A stretch of DNA of 64,000 nt from Hyparrhenia diplandra. Its lineage: Eukaryota > Streptophyta > Magnoliopsida > Poales > Poaceae. Positions 46,814 through 58,223 of this stretch are shown here, piece by piece (within the stretch, counting starts at the first letter, position 1; every line of letters begins with the position of its first letter). Made by a program: the position numbers and the translations under genes. The stretch lies in the NCBI GenBank assembly GCA_015847255.1, contig JADLZK010012344.1, forward strand, positions 1 to 64,000. Direction: 5' to 3'. Under the pieces are notes generated by a model. The model was not told where the DNA came from. It was given only the letters and a program-made list of their open reading frames with translations, and searched no databases.

Positions 46814-47790
46814 TCAATCATGAAGAGCACCAGGTAAGCAGCTCAAAAAGCTAATGCAAAAAGTACTAGACAGCATCAAGTTATAGTCGTGTAAAGAAAA
46901 CAGTAAGAAAAAATCATACTCAGAAGTCAACAATTGATATTCAGATGGCATGAGATATGTATCACCGATCCAGCTATTGATTTCTAATTTAGTAAAGCTA
47001 GGCAATAACAATTGCAAAATAAAGTTAGAACATTTACTGAATTTTTTTACCTTTTCTGCACACCAACAAGAATCAAATACCTGTAAACACTTCCTGGCAA
47101 TCGTCAACCCTGCATCTCTGACAGAAAAATACATCTGGGCATGAATACAATTGGTGCACTAAATTTCAAACATCGATTCAGAATTTAAAATATACATAGA
47201 AACAACATACATACAGGGTGCGGAAGACACGTGCCTGGGCTGAAGACAGTTTCGTCCATTAGATCTAGCAGCTGGTGCATCCCATCTTCTAACCACCGAT
47301 CGGATTGATCAGTACATTATTGAGGATGGTGAGTACCTTACAGGAACATGCCTTCTCAGTCCTTGATGACGTGCTTGTGGTGCTCGAGTTGGGAGTAGCA
47401 GAAGGCCGATTGCTGCGAGCAGATTCGACGAGGTCAGCGAGGCAGAGCAGATCAGGGGATCTCGCGGATCAGGGCGAGGGGATAGCGTGCCATACCAGAG
47501 GCCATGGATGCAGGACAGAGATTGGACCTGGATGGAGTCGAGGAGGCGTATGACCCGGGACCAGTTGCGGGCACTGCAGAGGCACGGAAGCTCGGTGCGG
47601 CCGGTGCCCATGGCGGCGGCGGCGGCGGCGGCGGTTCCGTGGAAGGAGCGCTCCCGCTGGAGGGAGGACCATCTCCAGCGACGGCCACGCGGCACCGCTG
47701 CTCGCCAACTCTCCACGCTAGGGCGTCGTGCTGCGCGAGGGGCTCAGCGCCGCTGCGTGTAGAAAAAGAGAAACAGAGAGGAGGTTAGGG
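46814..47790 (-). pseudogene. Apparent captured host-gene exons inside the CACTA-like element
   Basis: Minus-strand blocks look like exons with splice signals. One begins with ATG at 47605 (MGTGRTELPCLCSARN, then WSRVIRLLDSIQ, as in the first helix pair of some plant TPR proteins) and ends at CTCTG|GTATGG. One at about 47226-47300 contains DGMHQLLDLMDETVFSPG. One at about 47075-47130 (after CATGCCCAG) reads MYFSVRDAGLTIARKC and ends TTTACAG|GTATTT. The GC-rich leader upstream (47610-47790) suits a grass gene start. The family is not firmly recognised. Host-gene fragments are common cargo of CACTA elements. Confidence 0.45.
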
Positions 47791-47799
47791 TTTGGGAGT

Positions 47800-48187
47800 G
47801 GATGAAGCCATGGTTATATATATATATTAGCCTTCTGATCCAACGGCTTTGATTCATCACGTGTTCATCCAATGGCTGCAATCCACCGGGCCAAAGTAAT
47901 GGGCTGAAGTAAAAGAGATAGGCAGAGAGGAGGTTATTGTTAGGGCTGCACAGTGATGACGTGAATTAGACTCTTTTTTTCCTTTTAAAAAAATTCTAAA
48001 CTCGAAATTGAATAAGACATAATTTTAAACTATAAATGAATTCCAATAAAAACATCAACTACAAAATTATAGAGATAATAATTCAGATCTACAACTATTG
48101 TAATTTTCTTTTTTGCAAATGAGTTCATTAATACTTTAAAATTTAAATTATTCAAAATTTTGTTATCATACTAAAATTACGGTAATA
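47800..48187. other. AT-rich spacer within the CACTA-like element
   Basis: No gene. Includes 'tatatatatatat' (47815-47828) and leads into the tandem repeat array. Confidence 0.4.
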
Positions 48188-49435
48188 GTAAACTTGGTCT
48201 AAAAATTGTACAAAAACACACAACACCATAGTTTGGTTCCATAAATACACCAAAAAGATTGAGGCGATTTCGAGACAATGGTACTACATCTCACACTGGC
48301 ATGAGCATCTACAGCACAGTAACGAGGGCGTAATGTCGGAGATGTGAGCCATTGTGAATGTGCATCAACTTTTTTTCTAGAATCGACTCAAATTTTTTTT
48401 ATCAACATACTACACCAAAATGAGGTGTCCATGCAACTTTTTAGATTTTTTAGCTACATTAGGGTATTTAAACATTTTTTGTTGAGCAAATCAATAAATA
48501 ATTACGATAACAGGTAAACTTGGTCTAAAAATTGTACAAAAACACACAACACCATAGTTTGGTTCCATAAATACACCAAAAAGATTGAGGCGATTTCGAG
48601 ACAATGGTACTACACATCTCACACTAGCATGAGCATCTCTAGCCTAGTGACAAGGACATGTGTCGAGATGTGAGCCATTGTGAAGATGTGCATCAACACT
48701 TTCTCTGAATCGACTCAAAAATTTTTATCAACATACTACACCAAAATGAGGTGTCCATGCAACTTTTAGATTTTTAGCTACATTAGGGTATTTAAACATT
48801 TTTTTGTTGAGCAAATCAATAAATAATTCTGATACCAAGGTAAACTTGGTCTAAAAATTACACAAATACACACAACACCATAGTTTGGTTCATAAACACC
48901 CCAAAAGATTGAGGCGATTTCGAAAAAGTGGTACTACACATCTCACACTAGCGCGTCGTCTCACCTAGTGACAAGGACATGTGTGTGAGGCGTGGGCCAT
49001 TGTGAAGATGTGCATCGGCACTTTTCTCTAAATCAACTCAAATTTTTGTCAAGATATTACACCAAAAGGAGGTGTCCATGCAAGTTTTTAGATTTTTTAG
49101 CTACATTAGGGTATTTAAACAATTTTTGTTGACAAATCAATAAATAATTTGATGTGGTAGGTAAACTTGGTCTAAAAATTGCACAAATGCACACAACACT
49201 ATAGTTTAGTTCCATAAACACCCCATGAAAGATTGAGAGCGATTTCGAGAAAGTGGTACTACACATCTCACTTGCACGAGCATCTCTCACTAGTGACAAG
49301 GACATTTGTGAGAGATGTGGGCCATTTGTGAAGATGAGCATCAACACTTTCTCGAATAAAACTCAATTTTGTTAGATGCTACACCAAAGGAGGTGTCCAT
49401 GCAAGTTTTTAGATTTTTTGGGGCTCGTTAAGGTA
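48188..49435. repeat. Tandem repeat array, ~326-bp unit, about 3.8 copies
   Basis: Units start at 48188, 48514, 48840 and 49161 with 'gtaaacttggtctaaaaatt'. Each includes 'caccatagtttggtt', 'gattgaggcgatttcgag', 'gtggtactacacatctcac', 'ggtgtccatgcaa' and 'cattagggtatttaaac'. Unit lengths are about 326, 326, 321 and 275 (last incomplete). Confidence 0.95.
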
Positions 49436-49484
49436 TTATAAAAAGGAAGGAAGCAAAAAAAATGTTGGAATAACAAAACAAAAA

Positions 49485-49555
49485 TGCCTCTTAGGATTCG
49501 AACCTAGGACCATAGGTCCAAACTTGGGGAGTCTTGCCATTAGGCTAACCATGTG
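49485..49555 (-). other. tRNA-like module 1 (pol III A/B boxes)
   Basis: The minus strand reads like a tRNA: an A box 'TTAGCCTAATGG' near the 5' side and a perfect B box GGTTCGAATCC near the 3' side, about 30 bp apart. The acceptor stem and anticodon arm are not convincing, so it is a tRNA-derived or SINE-like piece rather than a tRNA gene. Confidence 0.5.
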
Positions 49556-49934
49556 TTTTTCGTTAGTAAGGCGTGAACTATTTTATTTAACCAACTTCGC
49601 ATATATGTATTAGAAGCCTAAACATTAGGTACCTTGCTAGATGCACTGTACATACACTCACACGTAACCGGGCCCTTTATACACATATGTGTATCATAAT
49701 ATAAATATTTACAGAATATACATATACTTATGCGGAATGCCCAATCACCGGTTCCTTGGCCCGGCTCGCAATCTCCTTCTTTGCGTTCGGTTCGCTAGGT
49801 AGCGGCATTTACCTTTCGTCCAACATCGGGGAGCGAGTCCCTCAGGCCGCAGGTCCCCAACCCGCGGTTCCGCACCAGCGTGCGGAATACGTTACAAAGA
49901 AAAAAAAAAAAAATTACCTATCTTACACAACAAA

Positions 49935-50000
49935 GGTGGAGTACTCTAGTGGTGAGACTCCTATTTTGTCAAGCGAAGATAATTAGGTGGGTTCAAAGCC
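49935..50000 (+). other. tRNA-like module 2
   Basis: Plus strand: 'actctagtggtgagactcc' (A-box-like) and 'gggttcaaagcc' (B-box-like). Same layout as modules 1 and 3. Confidence 0.4.
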
Positions 50001-50168
50001 ATACGTGCAAAATTTTCTTGTAGAAAAAAGGCCAGGAAGGCTGCATGGGGAGAAGGACCATGCGATTGTGAGTCTATGACCCATGGCCTCGATTCAATTA
50101 AGAAACCCACAATTCAATTTTTATGTTCCTAAGTATTAAATAAAAAACGTTCATACTTAGGCGAAACT

Positions 50169-50230
50169 TGATGTAGCCTAGTGGTAACACTATTACTTGT
50201 GGAGGGCTTGGTTGTGAGTTCAAACCACCC
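50169..50230 (+). other. tRNA-like module 3
   Basis: Plus strand: 'tagcctagtggtaacac' (A-box-like) and 'gagttcaaaccaccc' (B-box-like), about 35 bp apart. Confidence 0.45.
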
Positions 50231-50999
50231 TTAGCGCATTATTTTTGCGAAATAATTGGGGGCCAGCGCTTAGCGTGTGGCCAGGTTAGTGGAGCGTTTG
50301 TAAAAATTGTTATGGGCCAAGGCGAGTTGGTGGGCTGTTTTTCAAAAGCGAGGAGGCCAAGTGGAGCATGACCTAGTGGGCCTTCGGTTAAAAAAAACTG
50401 TTGTTGTGGGCCACATCGAGTTGGGGGTTGTGAGCGGCCATATCGGTTGGTGGTTCTCGAGGTGGGACCGTTTGGTGGGGCAAGCGGAGAGTTTGTTGTG
50501 AGAAAACTAATCGGACAAGCGACTCGAGGTGGGACCACTTGGTGGTTTCTTGGAGGCCCACTTGAGAAAATGAAAATTTGGCGGGCCATTTGGCCCAAAA
50601 AATGCGACACCGTCAATTCTTGAGGTGGGCCAAACCACATACGATGATTACCCAAAACCATTTTGTTTCATCATTAGGTGCGCCAAACAATGGTTTCCCT
50701 AAAAAAATCGCCAAGCGATGCGTAGCATGGGAATCACAATCTATGGCGATGATCTTACGTTGTTTTTGTGTCGTTCCTATCATTTTCGTCATCAAACTTT
50801 AAGCCAAATCTTAGTCACTTGTAACTTATAAGCGAAGAATAAAATTTGGTCATAGAATGTTATTATTCCATGGCGAAAGTAACCGGCGTCACTAGCAAAA
50901 CGTCACTGAAATGATCATATTTCTACTAGTGAAAGAGGAAGAACTAGCGAGCCTATTGAATTAGATACAAGCTGAAGTGCCACCCACGACCCTCAATTG

Positions 51000-52165
51000 A
51001 AATTTTGAAACCACTTCCTCTGGTCTAAAATATGTCTTTCTCAATAATACCAGAAACTCCGACCATTATCGGTGACAAGCTTTCCCAGAAGAAACTTATA
51101 AAATTGTCTTGTCTTAGAAAGACATAAATCGACCATAGGCTACTCACTTGAAGACCTCATAGGGATTAGTCCCCAACTCTGCGCGCATCGTATTCCTACT
51201 GATCTGATGCATTACCCTCAAGGGAACCACAACGGAGGCTTAACAATGCTATGCGAGATGTTGTTAGAAAGAGGTCCTCAAGCTTTTACACGCAGGGATT
51301 ATCTATCATTGCCACATAGCGAAGTAGGTTAGTCTGTCCAAGTAGTACCAAAGAAAGGAGGAATGACGGTTGTTAGAAATGAGAGAAATGAACTCATTCC
51401 TCGGTAGCTGTCCTTGGGGTGGCGTATGTGCATTGACTACGAAAACTCAACAAGGCCACAAAAGAAAGATCACTTTTCGTTGCCCTTCATCGATGAGATC
51501 TTTGGAGCGACTTGCAAATCACTCTTTCTTTTGTTTCCTTGATGGGTATTCGGATATCATCAAATCGATCCACCACGATGACCAAAATAAGACAACTTTC
51601 ACATGCCGTATGGAACTTATGCATACCGACGAATGTCGTTCGGGTTGTGCAGCGCTCGACTTCTTTTCAGCGGTGCATGATGTCTATCTTCTACGAAATG
51701 ATTGAAAAGATTATGGAGGTGTTCATGGATGACTTTACCGTCATGGCAAAACCTTCAATGATTGCTTGGAGAATTTAGACAAAGTTCTACAAAGATATAA
51801 AGAAAATTCCTTAGTCTGAGCTGGGAGAAATGTCATTTTATGGTTCGGGAAGGAATAGTGCTAGGACATAAGATATCCGAACATGGGATAGAAGTGGATA
51901 GAGCAAAGATAGAAGTTATTGAACAACTTCCACCTCCCACAAATGTGAAAGGGGTCAGAAGCTTTCTAGGCCTTGAGGTTCTATAGGCGTTTCATCAAAA
52001 ACTTTTCTCAAATTGCTAGACCCACGACTAGCCTCTTAGCTAAAGATGCACCTTTCGTCTTCGACAATGAGTGCTATGAATCATTTCAAATCCTTAAGAA
52101 TGCACTCATCTCGGCTCAATCATTCGACCACACGATTGGGCGTTACCTTTTGAGATCATGTGTGA
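51000..52165 (+). pseudogene. Athila-like reverse transcriptase
   Basis: RT blocks in order through shifting frames: VPKKGGMTVVRNE (51345-51385), 'MCIDY' (51426-51440), LPFIDEM-like (51480), FFCFLDGYS (51530), TTFTC (51595), ASFQRCMMSIF (51655-51690), then the catalytic block as EVFMDDFTV (51716-51745; FMDD in place of the more usual YVDD/FVDD) and the 'LGHKIS..GIEVD' block (51860-51900). The 52000-52100 segment (FYRRFIKNFSQIARP) is the thumb/connection. Stops at several points. Confidence 0.85.
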
Positions 52166-52600
52166 TGCTAGCGGCGTTGCAAAGGAGGAGCCGTTCTTGG
52201 CCAAACTAAGGATAAAAGCATCATGCTATATCCTATGCTAGCAAAACCTTATCCAGGACCACGGCTTAATTATACTACCCTTTGAGAAAAAGGAAATGTT
52301 GGCCGTCGTCTTTGCTATAGACAAGTTTAGATCTTACTTAGTGGGGAAAAGGATTATTATTTACACAGACCATCTTTGCCCTTAAATACCTCCTCACTAA
52401 GAAAAGATGCTAAGCCACGATTAATCAGATGGATTCTTCTACTCCAAGAATTTGACATAGAAATAAGAGATAAGAAAGGAGTAGAGAACTCGGTAGGTGA
52501 CCACTTGTCTAGGCTTCGGTATAAGGAAACATTTGAGTTACCTATTAATGACTATATGAGGGGCGACACGCTCCTCAAGGTCACACACTCAGACCCTTGA
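52165..52600 (+). pseudogene. Athila-like RNase H
   Basis: Starts 'EIMCDASG' (52155-52175), then 'YASKTL' (52230), 'EKEMLAVVFAIDKFRSYLVG' in broken frame (52290-52345), 'TDH' (52365) and the end RLIRWILLLQEFDIEIRDKK, 'GVENSVGDHLSRL' (52425-52520). This order is the standard gypsy RNase H. Confidence 0.8.
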
Positions 52601-52609
52601 GTGCGCGGA

Positions 52610-53880
52610 TATTGTGAATTACATGGTTGCGAGGTTATGTAGCACGGGGCGGATAAGAAGAAACTCAAATATGATGCTCATTTGTCATTTATGGGATGAT
52701 CCATATCTCTATCAGTATGTTAGATGTATTGCTACGTAGATGTGTCCCGATAGAAGAAGGCTTAAAGATAATAGGCAGATGTCATGCATCACCCTATGGG
52801 GACACTATGGAGCATTCACACATGCTAAGATCCGGCAAAGTGGATTCTATTGGCCAACAATGTATCAAGATACAAAAAGACTATGTGAGAAGATGCGCTA
52901 GATGCCGAAGCATGGGAACATTAATACTCGAGATGCAATGCCCCTTGAACAACCTTCAAGTAGAGTTATTTGATGTTTGGGGGATTGATTACATGGGACC
53001 ATTCCCAAGATACGGTGATGCTGAATACATCCTAGTGGTCATCGACTATGTGTCCAAGTGGGTAGAAGCACTACCATGCCGTGCCAATGATTCAAAGCAT
53101 GCCAAGAAGATGTTCCAAGAAGTGATATTCCCAAGATTTGGCACACCTCGGATGGTCATAAGTGATGGAGGATCACACTTCATTGACAAATCCTTGAGAA
53201 CAGTTTCTAAAGCACATGGAGTCAAACACAACATAGCAACACCCTACCATCCTCAAACAAGCGGTCAAGCGTGAGACATCAAATAAGCGGATCAAGAACA
53301 TTCTATAAAGACCGTGGATGAGATGGGAAAGAAATGGAAACACAAGCTCCATGATGCACTATGGGCATATCGAACCGCGTATAAGACACCCATAGGCATG
53401 TCACCTTATCAACTTCGTATATGGAAAAACATGCCACTTGCACGTGGAATTGGAATTTAGAGCTCCTTTGGGCAATCAAGAAATGGAATATGGATCTCCC
53501 TCTGGCAGGCAGACGGATGCAACTATCGAGCTAGAGGAATGGGAGAAAAAAGCTTATCACAATTCCAAGATCTACAAAAGAGAACGAAAGGTGGCATGAC
53601 AAGAGGATCAAGCATAAGGAGTTCAATCACGGAGATAAAGTCCCTCTTTGTTCAACTCAAGAGTGAAGCTCTTGGTCATGGAAAACTTCGAAGCAAGTGG
53701 GAAGGGCCATTCAAAGTAATTGAGGTCGCACCACATGGCGCCGTTACACTTCAAGATGATACAGGTAACACATTTAAGGTAAATGGCCATCGTTTGAAAG
53801 TTTTTCTAGAACACGAGAACTTAGAAGAAATTGATTTGATTGAATTCTTGCAATTCAATGATCCACTCTAATAGAATCAA
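52610..53880 (+). pseudogene. Athila-like integrase and pol C-terminus
   Basis: Zinc-binding N-terminus in pieces: CVPIEEG (52740), a HASPYGDT block (52780-52805) and CARCRSMGT (52895-52920), the HHCC finger. Catalytic core: GIDYMGPFP (52982), LVVIDYVSKWVEA (53032-53070; first catalytic D), MVISDGGSHF (53153-53180; second D) and HPQTSGQA (53250). The frame then breaks. The final open frame (53539-53871) has GPFKVIEVAPHGAVTL, the C-terminal DNA-binding module, ending at 53871. It would join element DNA to the genome. Confidence 0.85.
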
Positions 53881-55475
53881 CAAAGGCTTAAGTGGCCAAC
53901 CGCTAACGCTTAACCAGTTCCACAAGTTTTGTTGTCTATTTGAGTTGAGCAGGATTTGAAGGACCAGCAAAGAGTAAGATACGACGGAGTAGAGGCGTGT
54001 TACTACTTAACAAAAGAACTATCTTCATCGGTGCGCCATCAAGTAAGGCCAACACCACTACTCTTGTCTACCTCACTTCACCATCACCAAGCGACTATGT
54101 CAATGTCCGGCTTGGGGGAGGGCATCCCCATCTATCCAGGTAAGTATTCTTTCCTTTTTATCTTATTAGCTAGTTTTATATATATATTTGCTTTTGCTAG
54201 ATATAATGAGTCTTAATTAGAGTCTTAGTTTGTGAGAGTCTAAATAAATGCTAGATTGCTTTCCTTCCTTTTTATTATGATCTTGATGATATATGCTAAG
54301 GAAATGATGAATAGTTGCTCCACCTTAATTCCTCTTAAAAGTACTTACACTTTGGACTTAGATTCTCCCAAAGCTTTAAATGCTTAATTTGCTCTAAACC
54401 CAAACACCTGTGGGAAGTACATGCTTAATCTCGAGTCTTAGCATTGAAAGATAAAAGTACATGAAAAGTTGAGCTCTTGTTTATCATACTCTTAGAGATA
54501 CGATTCTGGTTTTATCTTTGAAAATTATAAAATATTACATGATGAGTTCCTTAGCTATGACCCTTAAAAGTTTATCATTCGCATCAAGATCATCCCACTC
54601 CACTAAATACTGCTTTGCTTCTAACCTGGAATACGCCTCCCCATACTCCATCAAGCCGCTAGCCATAATTAAAAAAAAAAATAAACTCTTGCAATCTTTG
54701 GATATGTCTCTCTCGGTGCTTTTATGTCAAGTAGAGGCTGGGCTACATTCGAAAAAAAAAAAAAAAAGCAAAGAAGAGAGAAAAGAGAAGAAAAAAGAAA
54801 ATAAATATTTAGAGAGAAAAAAGTGAGGCGAGAGAGGGAGAGTAATGGACAAAAAGTCATACTAGGCGAGAAGGGCCTACCTCCTAATAATAATAAAAAT
54901 GTATTTAGAGATGAATAATGGACACGTGTCCGAGGGTGAGTAGGGCCCACATCTCTAAGGAGAGAAAAATGGGCATAAGTCCGGGGCAAAGCCCACCTCT
55001 CCAAGAATGGACAGCCAGTCCTAGCAATTTTTAGAAAAGAGATATAGTCCAAGATGCTTGAGAAGAAAAATATTAGATAAGGCTAAAGGCTATTTACTAC
55101 CTTTCATCCTCATCCACTTCACCACTATCATCCCACTATGTATGTCCTACCACATGTGTAACTCCACTATCACCATCTACTTAAGAGGGTCATACATAGG
55201 ATCTCCGAGTTTCTTTTGAACAATATTGCAAAACCCCAGGATGATAGTTGATCAAAGAATTTGAGACATGGTACTTAACTTAATTGTTTTATCTTGCTTA
55301 TGATTCGTGAAAAGGCTACACCCCATGGTAAATAAGTATGAGCAATCTGGTCAAGAGGAGAATTTATTTCTGAGTAACACAGTACTGCTGAGGTATGAAA
55401 GCGTAGTAGCAACTCCTGATCCTACTATAGCATATAGCTTTGCTAGGGACTAGCAAAGGGTAAGCTTGGGGAGTT
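53881..55475 (+). other. 3' noncoding region and polypurine tract
   Basis: No envelope-like gene is seen. A short conserved frame near 54100-54150 (SMSGLGEGIPIYPG) leads into noncoding DNA that matches, in reverse complement, 3210-4600. An A-rich tract lies at 54671-54681 and 54753-54768. The polypurine tract 'aagcttggggag' (55462-55473) abuts the 3' LTR. Confidence 0.75.
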
Positions 55476-56798
55476 TGTTGACACATGTTAACGTATACTT
55501 TTAATTGTCAACTAAACATGGAAAAGGACTAAAATATAATTAGATAACCTTATTAGGGGTTTCTACTAATGATTTCCATGAGTTTTGGTAAAGTTGTGAT
55601 TTGCAGGGACTTAACGAGAAAAAAGCAGAAATTGATGTGTCATAGCGCAATAATCCAACTAAAACAAGTCTAGAAGGCTCGGAATACACGGCGTGAGCGA
55701 AACTTGACAGAAGAAAACATCATCTAGAAGACTCCGAAGCCACGGCGCGCGGCGGGGGCCGAGGGTGGGACCCACCGGGGCGATCGGCCCAATAATCGGG
55801 CCGATCGGCTGGCAACCGCCAAGTCGCCCCTGTCTCGGAAGCTTCCTCCCAGCCTCTAAGACGCGATCTAAACCGGTTGTTTAATGTCGGTTTGATCCAA
55901 TGGTCGCCGTACATTGTCAAGGCCCATGAAGATTAGTACCACATAAACTGGCGGCGATTTGGAGAGACATAAGAAGACCCATATATAAGCAGCCCCAAAG
56001 GCGCCCCCAAGAGACATCATCTCCTCATTAGCTATCAACGAGAGAGAAAAATCTAGGGTTTCAAATTAGAAAGAGAGGTCCCTCTAGTTGTCTAGTTCAT
56101 CTAGTTCTAGTTCTAGATCTAGTTCATCTAGTTGTAAGATCAAGGAGAGAGGAGGCGGAGAAAGGCTGGAGATCAGGGACTGTGGGATCTTCATCAACAT
56201 TTAATACATCTCTGACAACTAGTTCGTCTTGGCAATCTCCAGGTTCTTCATTTATTATTTCTATTTATTCTATTCAATTAATTTCAGTTCTTACTTTACA
56301 ATATTTCTTTGGATCTCTGCTCGTATTGAGTGCTCTAGTTTTAACGTGAAATTAGAGTAGTAATTAATAGTGTAGGCGTGGTGTCTAGACTAGAGATTAC
56401 CCGAGTTTTGCGCCCAATCCACGGTTAGTTGTGGTAGCCCGGGGGTGGCTTGACCTGTCGGGTCTTTGTATTCCACCACGTTCGGGTTGGTGATTCGTAG
56501 AGCTTTTGGCGGCCTTCCCCGATCACCCTTTCGAGTCTTTTCGAGGATCGGGGCCGGTACCGTTGCTCGGCGTAAAGTAAAAGTAAAGCAAGCCTTTGAT
56601 TATTTAGATCAACTTAGAATACTTAGAAAACTAAAAACCTCTCTACCCATATCATTTATCTTATCTTGGGCGATCCTAATTCTCCTAGTACACTTCCGTT
56701 CCCCGTGGAAATCGATACCTTGGAATACTCTCGGGTGAAAGCTACATCGGTATCCGTGCGCTTGCGGATTTCTCTGTTAGCGTTAATTTATACCAACA
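55476..56798 (+). repeat. Athila-like 3' LTR
   Basis: 1323 bp, partner of 42532-43853, ending TATACCAACA at 56798. Confidence 0.95.
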
Positions 56799-57600
56799 CC
56801 CCCGCCGTGGACGTCTCTAGGGGGGAGCGGCTCGGGAGCAAACAGCGGGGAATCATAGCCGAGATCCATCTCGGCCGACTCCTCGGCGAGAGTGGTGGTG
56901 ATCTCGGATGAAGAGAAGGAAGAGACGATGATGCGGCCGTCCTGGCTTCGGTGGCCTCCTCCTCCTCGGGGATCGGGGAGAGCTTGGCCATGCAGATCTC
57001 GTGGTCGGCTGGGGCGGGCCGCCCTCTCGATGCGTCGGGCGTCGGCGAAGTCGTAGGGGCCGGGCGGCCCTCAGGCCGATCCCGAGCCCGGCCTGCGCTC
57101 GGCGGGCGGAGGTGGTCGAAAGTGGGCGACCCGTCGCCGGGGAGTAGTGGTGACGACCGGATCTGGCCAGGAGAGCATGACTCTCGACCCGGTCGATTCT
57201 CCTCGGCGCGGCGACGAGTTGCCCCCGTTGTTGTCAAAGTTGTCCCTGTTGGCGGCGATCTAGTCGAGTCAACCAAAGGGGAAGACTCACCCATACCCAA
57301 TGCGAGCTTGTCGAGAGTCCTCGGCGGGTTGTCGAGTCGTGGATGAAGCATCGTTGGTGCGGATGCGAAGGGGTGGGTGGCGGATCGGAATCGGCGGCCC
57401 CTGGCTCCTTTGTAGAAGCCGAGGCGGAACTATTGAAGCGGATCTTGCGGCCGCAGTTGGATCCGGGCGGCGCAGGGGTGTTGGCCGAGGATGGCGCCGT
57501 TGTTCCGAGCGATCGTCCGAACTAGATGTCTTCCGCGGATCGACCGCCATGGAATCGGGGAAGATCACCATCTTGCTAGTCATGGCGTCTTCGTGCACAC
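56799..57600 (-). pseudogene. Gag N-terminus of the Tat/Retand-like element
   Basis: The minus-strand start MHEDAMTSKMVIFPDS at 57598 opens just downstream of the primer-binding site, as expected for gag. The following ~250 codons are Pro/Arg/Ser-rich with frame changes (LDKLALGMGESSPLVDSTRS; LSPIPEEEEATEA), typical of the variable Gag leader in this lineage. It is cut at 56799 by the Athila-like element and continues at 42531. Confidence 0.6.
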
Positions 57601-57602
57601 CC

Positions 57603-57618
57603 CTACTGGCGCGCCCGG
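57603..57618 (-). other. Primer-binding site of the Tat/Retand-like element
   Basis: On the minus strand, after the LTR end (CGTCGACA), comes CCGGGCGCGCCAGTAGGGG, close to the TGGCGCGCCAGGTAGGGG site of many grass gypsy elements. It shows the 5' LTR is on the right. Confidence 0.7.
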
Positions 57619-58094
57619 TGTCGACGGAGTTATCGGCGATAGCCTAGCGGTGTACCCAAGCTAGTAGATTGAGCGGTAGAGGTGCGCTAGGCGACTAACA
57701 AGACATTTAAAAGCGAGAACGGCGAAGGGGAAAAACACGCGGGTTTACCTAGGTTCGACGCCTTGATGGCGTAAAACCTCGTCTGCTTAGATTGTATTGG
57801 TGATTGATTATTCGATGTCCCTAGAGGGGACCCGCTGCGCCTTATATAGTCAGGGGCGAGGGTTACAGGTTGGATCAAGCCGACAAGATCTATCCCCTGT
57901 CGGTTACAATAGGGAAGTTTGTGGTAATTACAATAGAGCTATACAAGGGAATTATCTTGGCGACCCGTTTTTTTACTCAGTGATCCCCGATGGCCGCCGT
58001 CTTGTGGCCGCCGAGGGCTTGGAGTCTGCGTCTGGGCGGCTTGGAAGGCTCAAAGACGAAGTGGGCCATGAGGGGATAGAGGTTTATCCCCCCA
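57619..58094 (-). repeat. 5' LTR of the Tat/Retand-like element
   Basis: Left edge TGTCGACGG at 57619, matched by the remnant at 36624. A leftward TATA box (CTATATAAGG, complement of 57840-57849) is followed by a transcribed leader. The right edge is estimated near 'ggtttatcccccca' (58080-58094); it was not confirmed by a target duplication. Confidence 0.65.
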
Positions 58095-58223
58095 CCGCCG
58101 CCACCGCCGCCATCACCACCACCACCTCCTTGCCGCCACCTCTCTCGCCGCTAACGCCGGGTGCGCCCGGCCCTACGGGGCGCACCGAGGCCACGCGGTC
58201 ACGCCCATTGATGCGGGTTGTGA
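58095..58223 (+). mobile_element. Element X, right part
   Basis: CCGCCACC-rich sequence continuing the composition of 36560-36620, ending 'atgcgggttgtga' before the 10-bp repeat. Confidence 0.4.

Larger units (their letters stand above)
45560..50931. mobile_element. CACTA-like insertion within the Athila-like element
   Basis: The coding context breaks at about 45550 and resumes at 50935. The right end, on the minus strand, is CACTAGTAGAAATATGATC followed by repeated 'gtgacg' motifs, a typical CACTA terminus. The left flank (45565-45680) has the same 'gcgtgacga', 'gtcgcgaag' and 'atgaccaag' motifs, but a clear CACTAG end was not found, so the left boundary is approximate. No transposase was seen; the interior carries gene-like exons, tandem repeats and tRNA-like segments. 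Confidence 0.65.
42532..56798 (+). mobile_element. Athila-like Ty3/gypsy element, complete, with nested CACTA-like insert
   Basis: A 14.3 kb element with LTRs of 1322 and 1323 bp (TGTTGACACATG...TATACCAACA), PBS remnant, gag, protease, RT, RNase H, integrase, a long 3' noncoding region and a polypurine tract, all in plus orientation. Flanking pentamers cccac and ccccc approximate a target duplication. It lies in gag of a Tat/Retand-like element. About 5.4 kb of its length (to 50931) is a later CACTA-like insertion between protease and RT. Confidence 0.95.

Noticed and set aside
48188..49435. CRISPR-like array
   Set aside because: Units are contiguous 326-bp tandem copies without spacers, and the sequence is plant nuclear DNA.
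49485..49555. Functional tRNA gene
   Set aside because: A and B boxes are present, but no convincing acceptor stem or anticodon arm could be folded by eye.
53956..54216. Envelope-like gene of the Athila-like element
   Set aside because: The short frame ends in a hydrophobic AT-rich stretch but has no envelope features, and the same noncoding DNA occurs in the other element without the frame.
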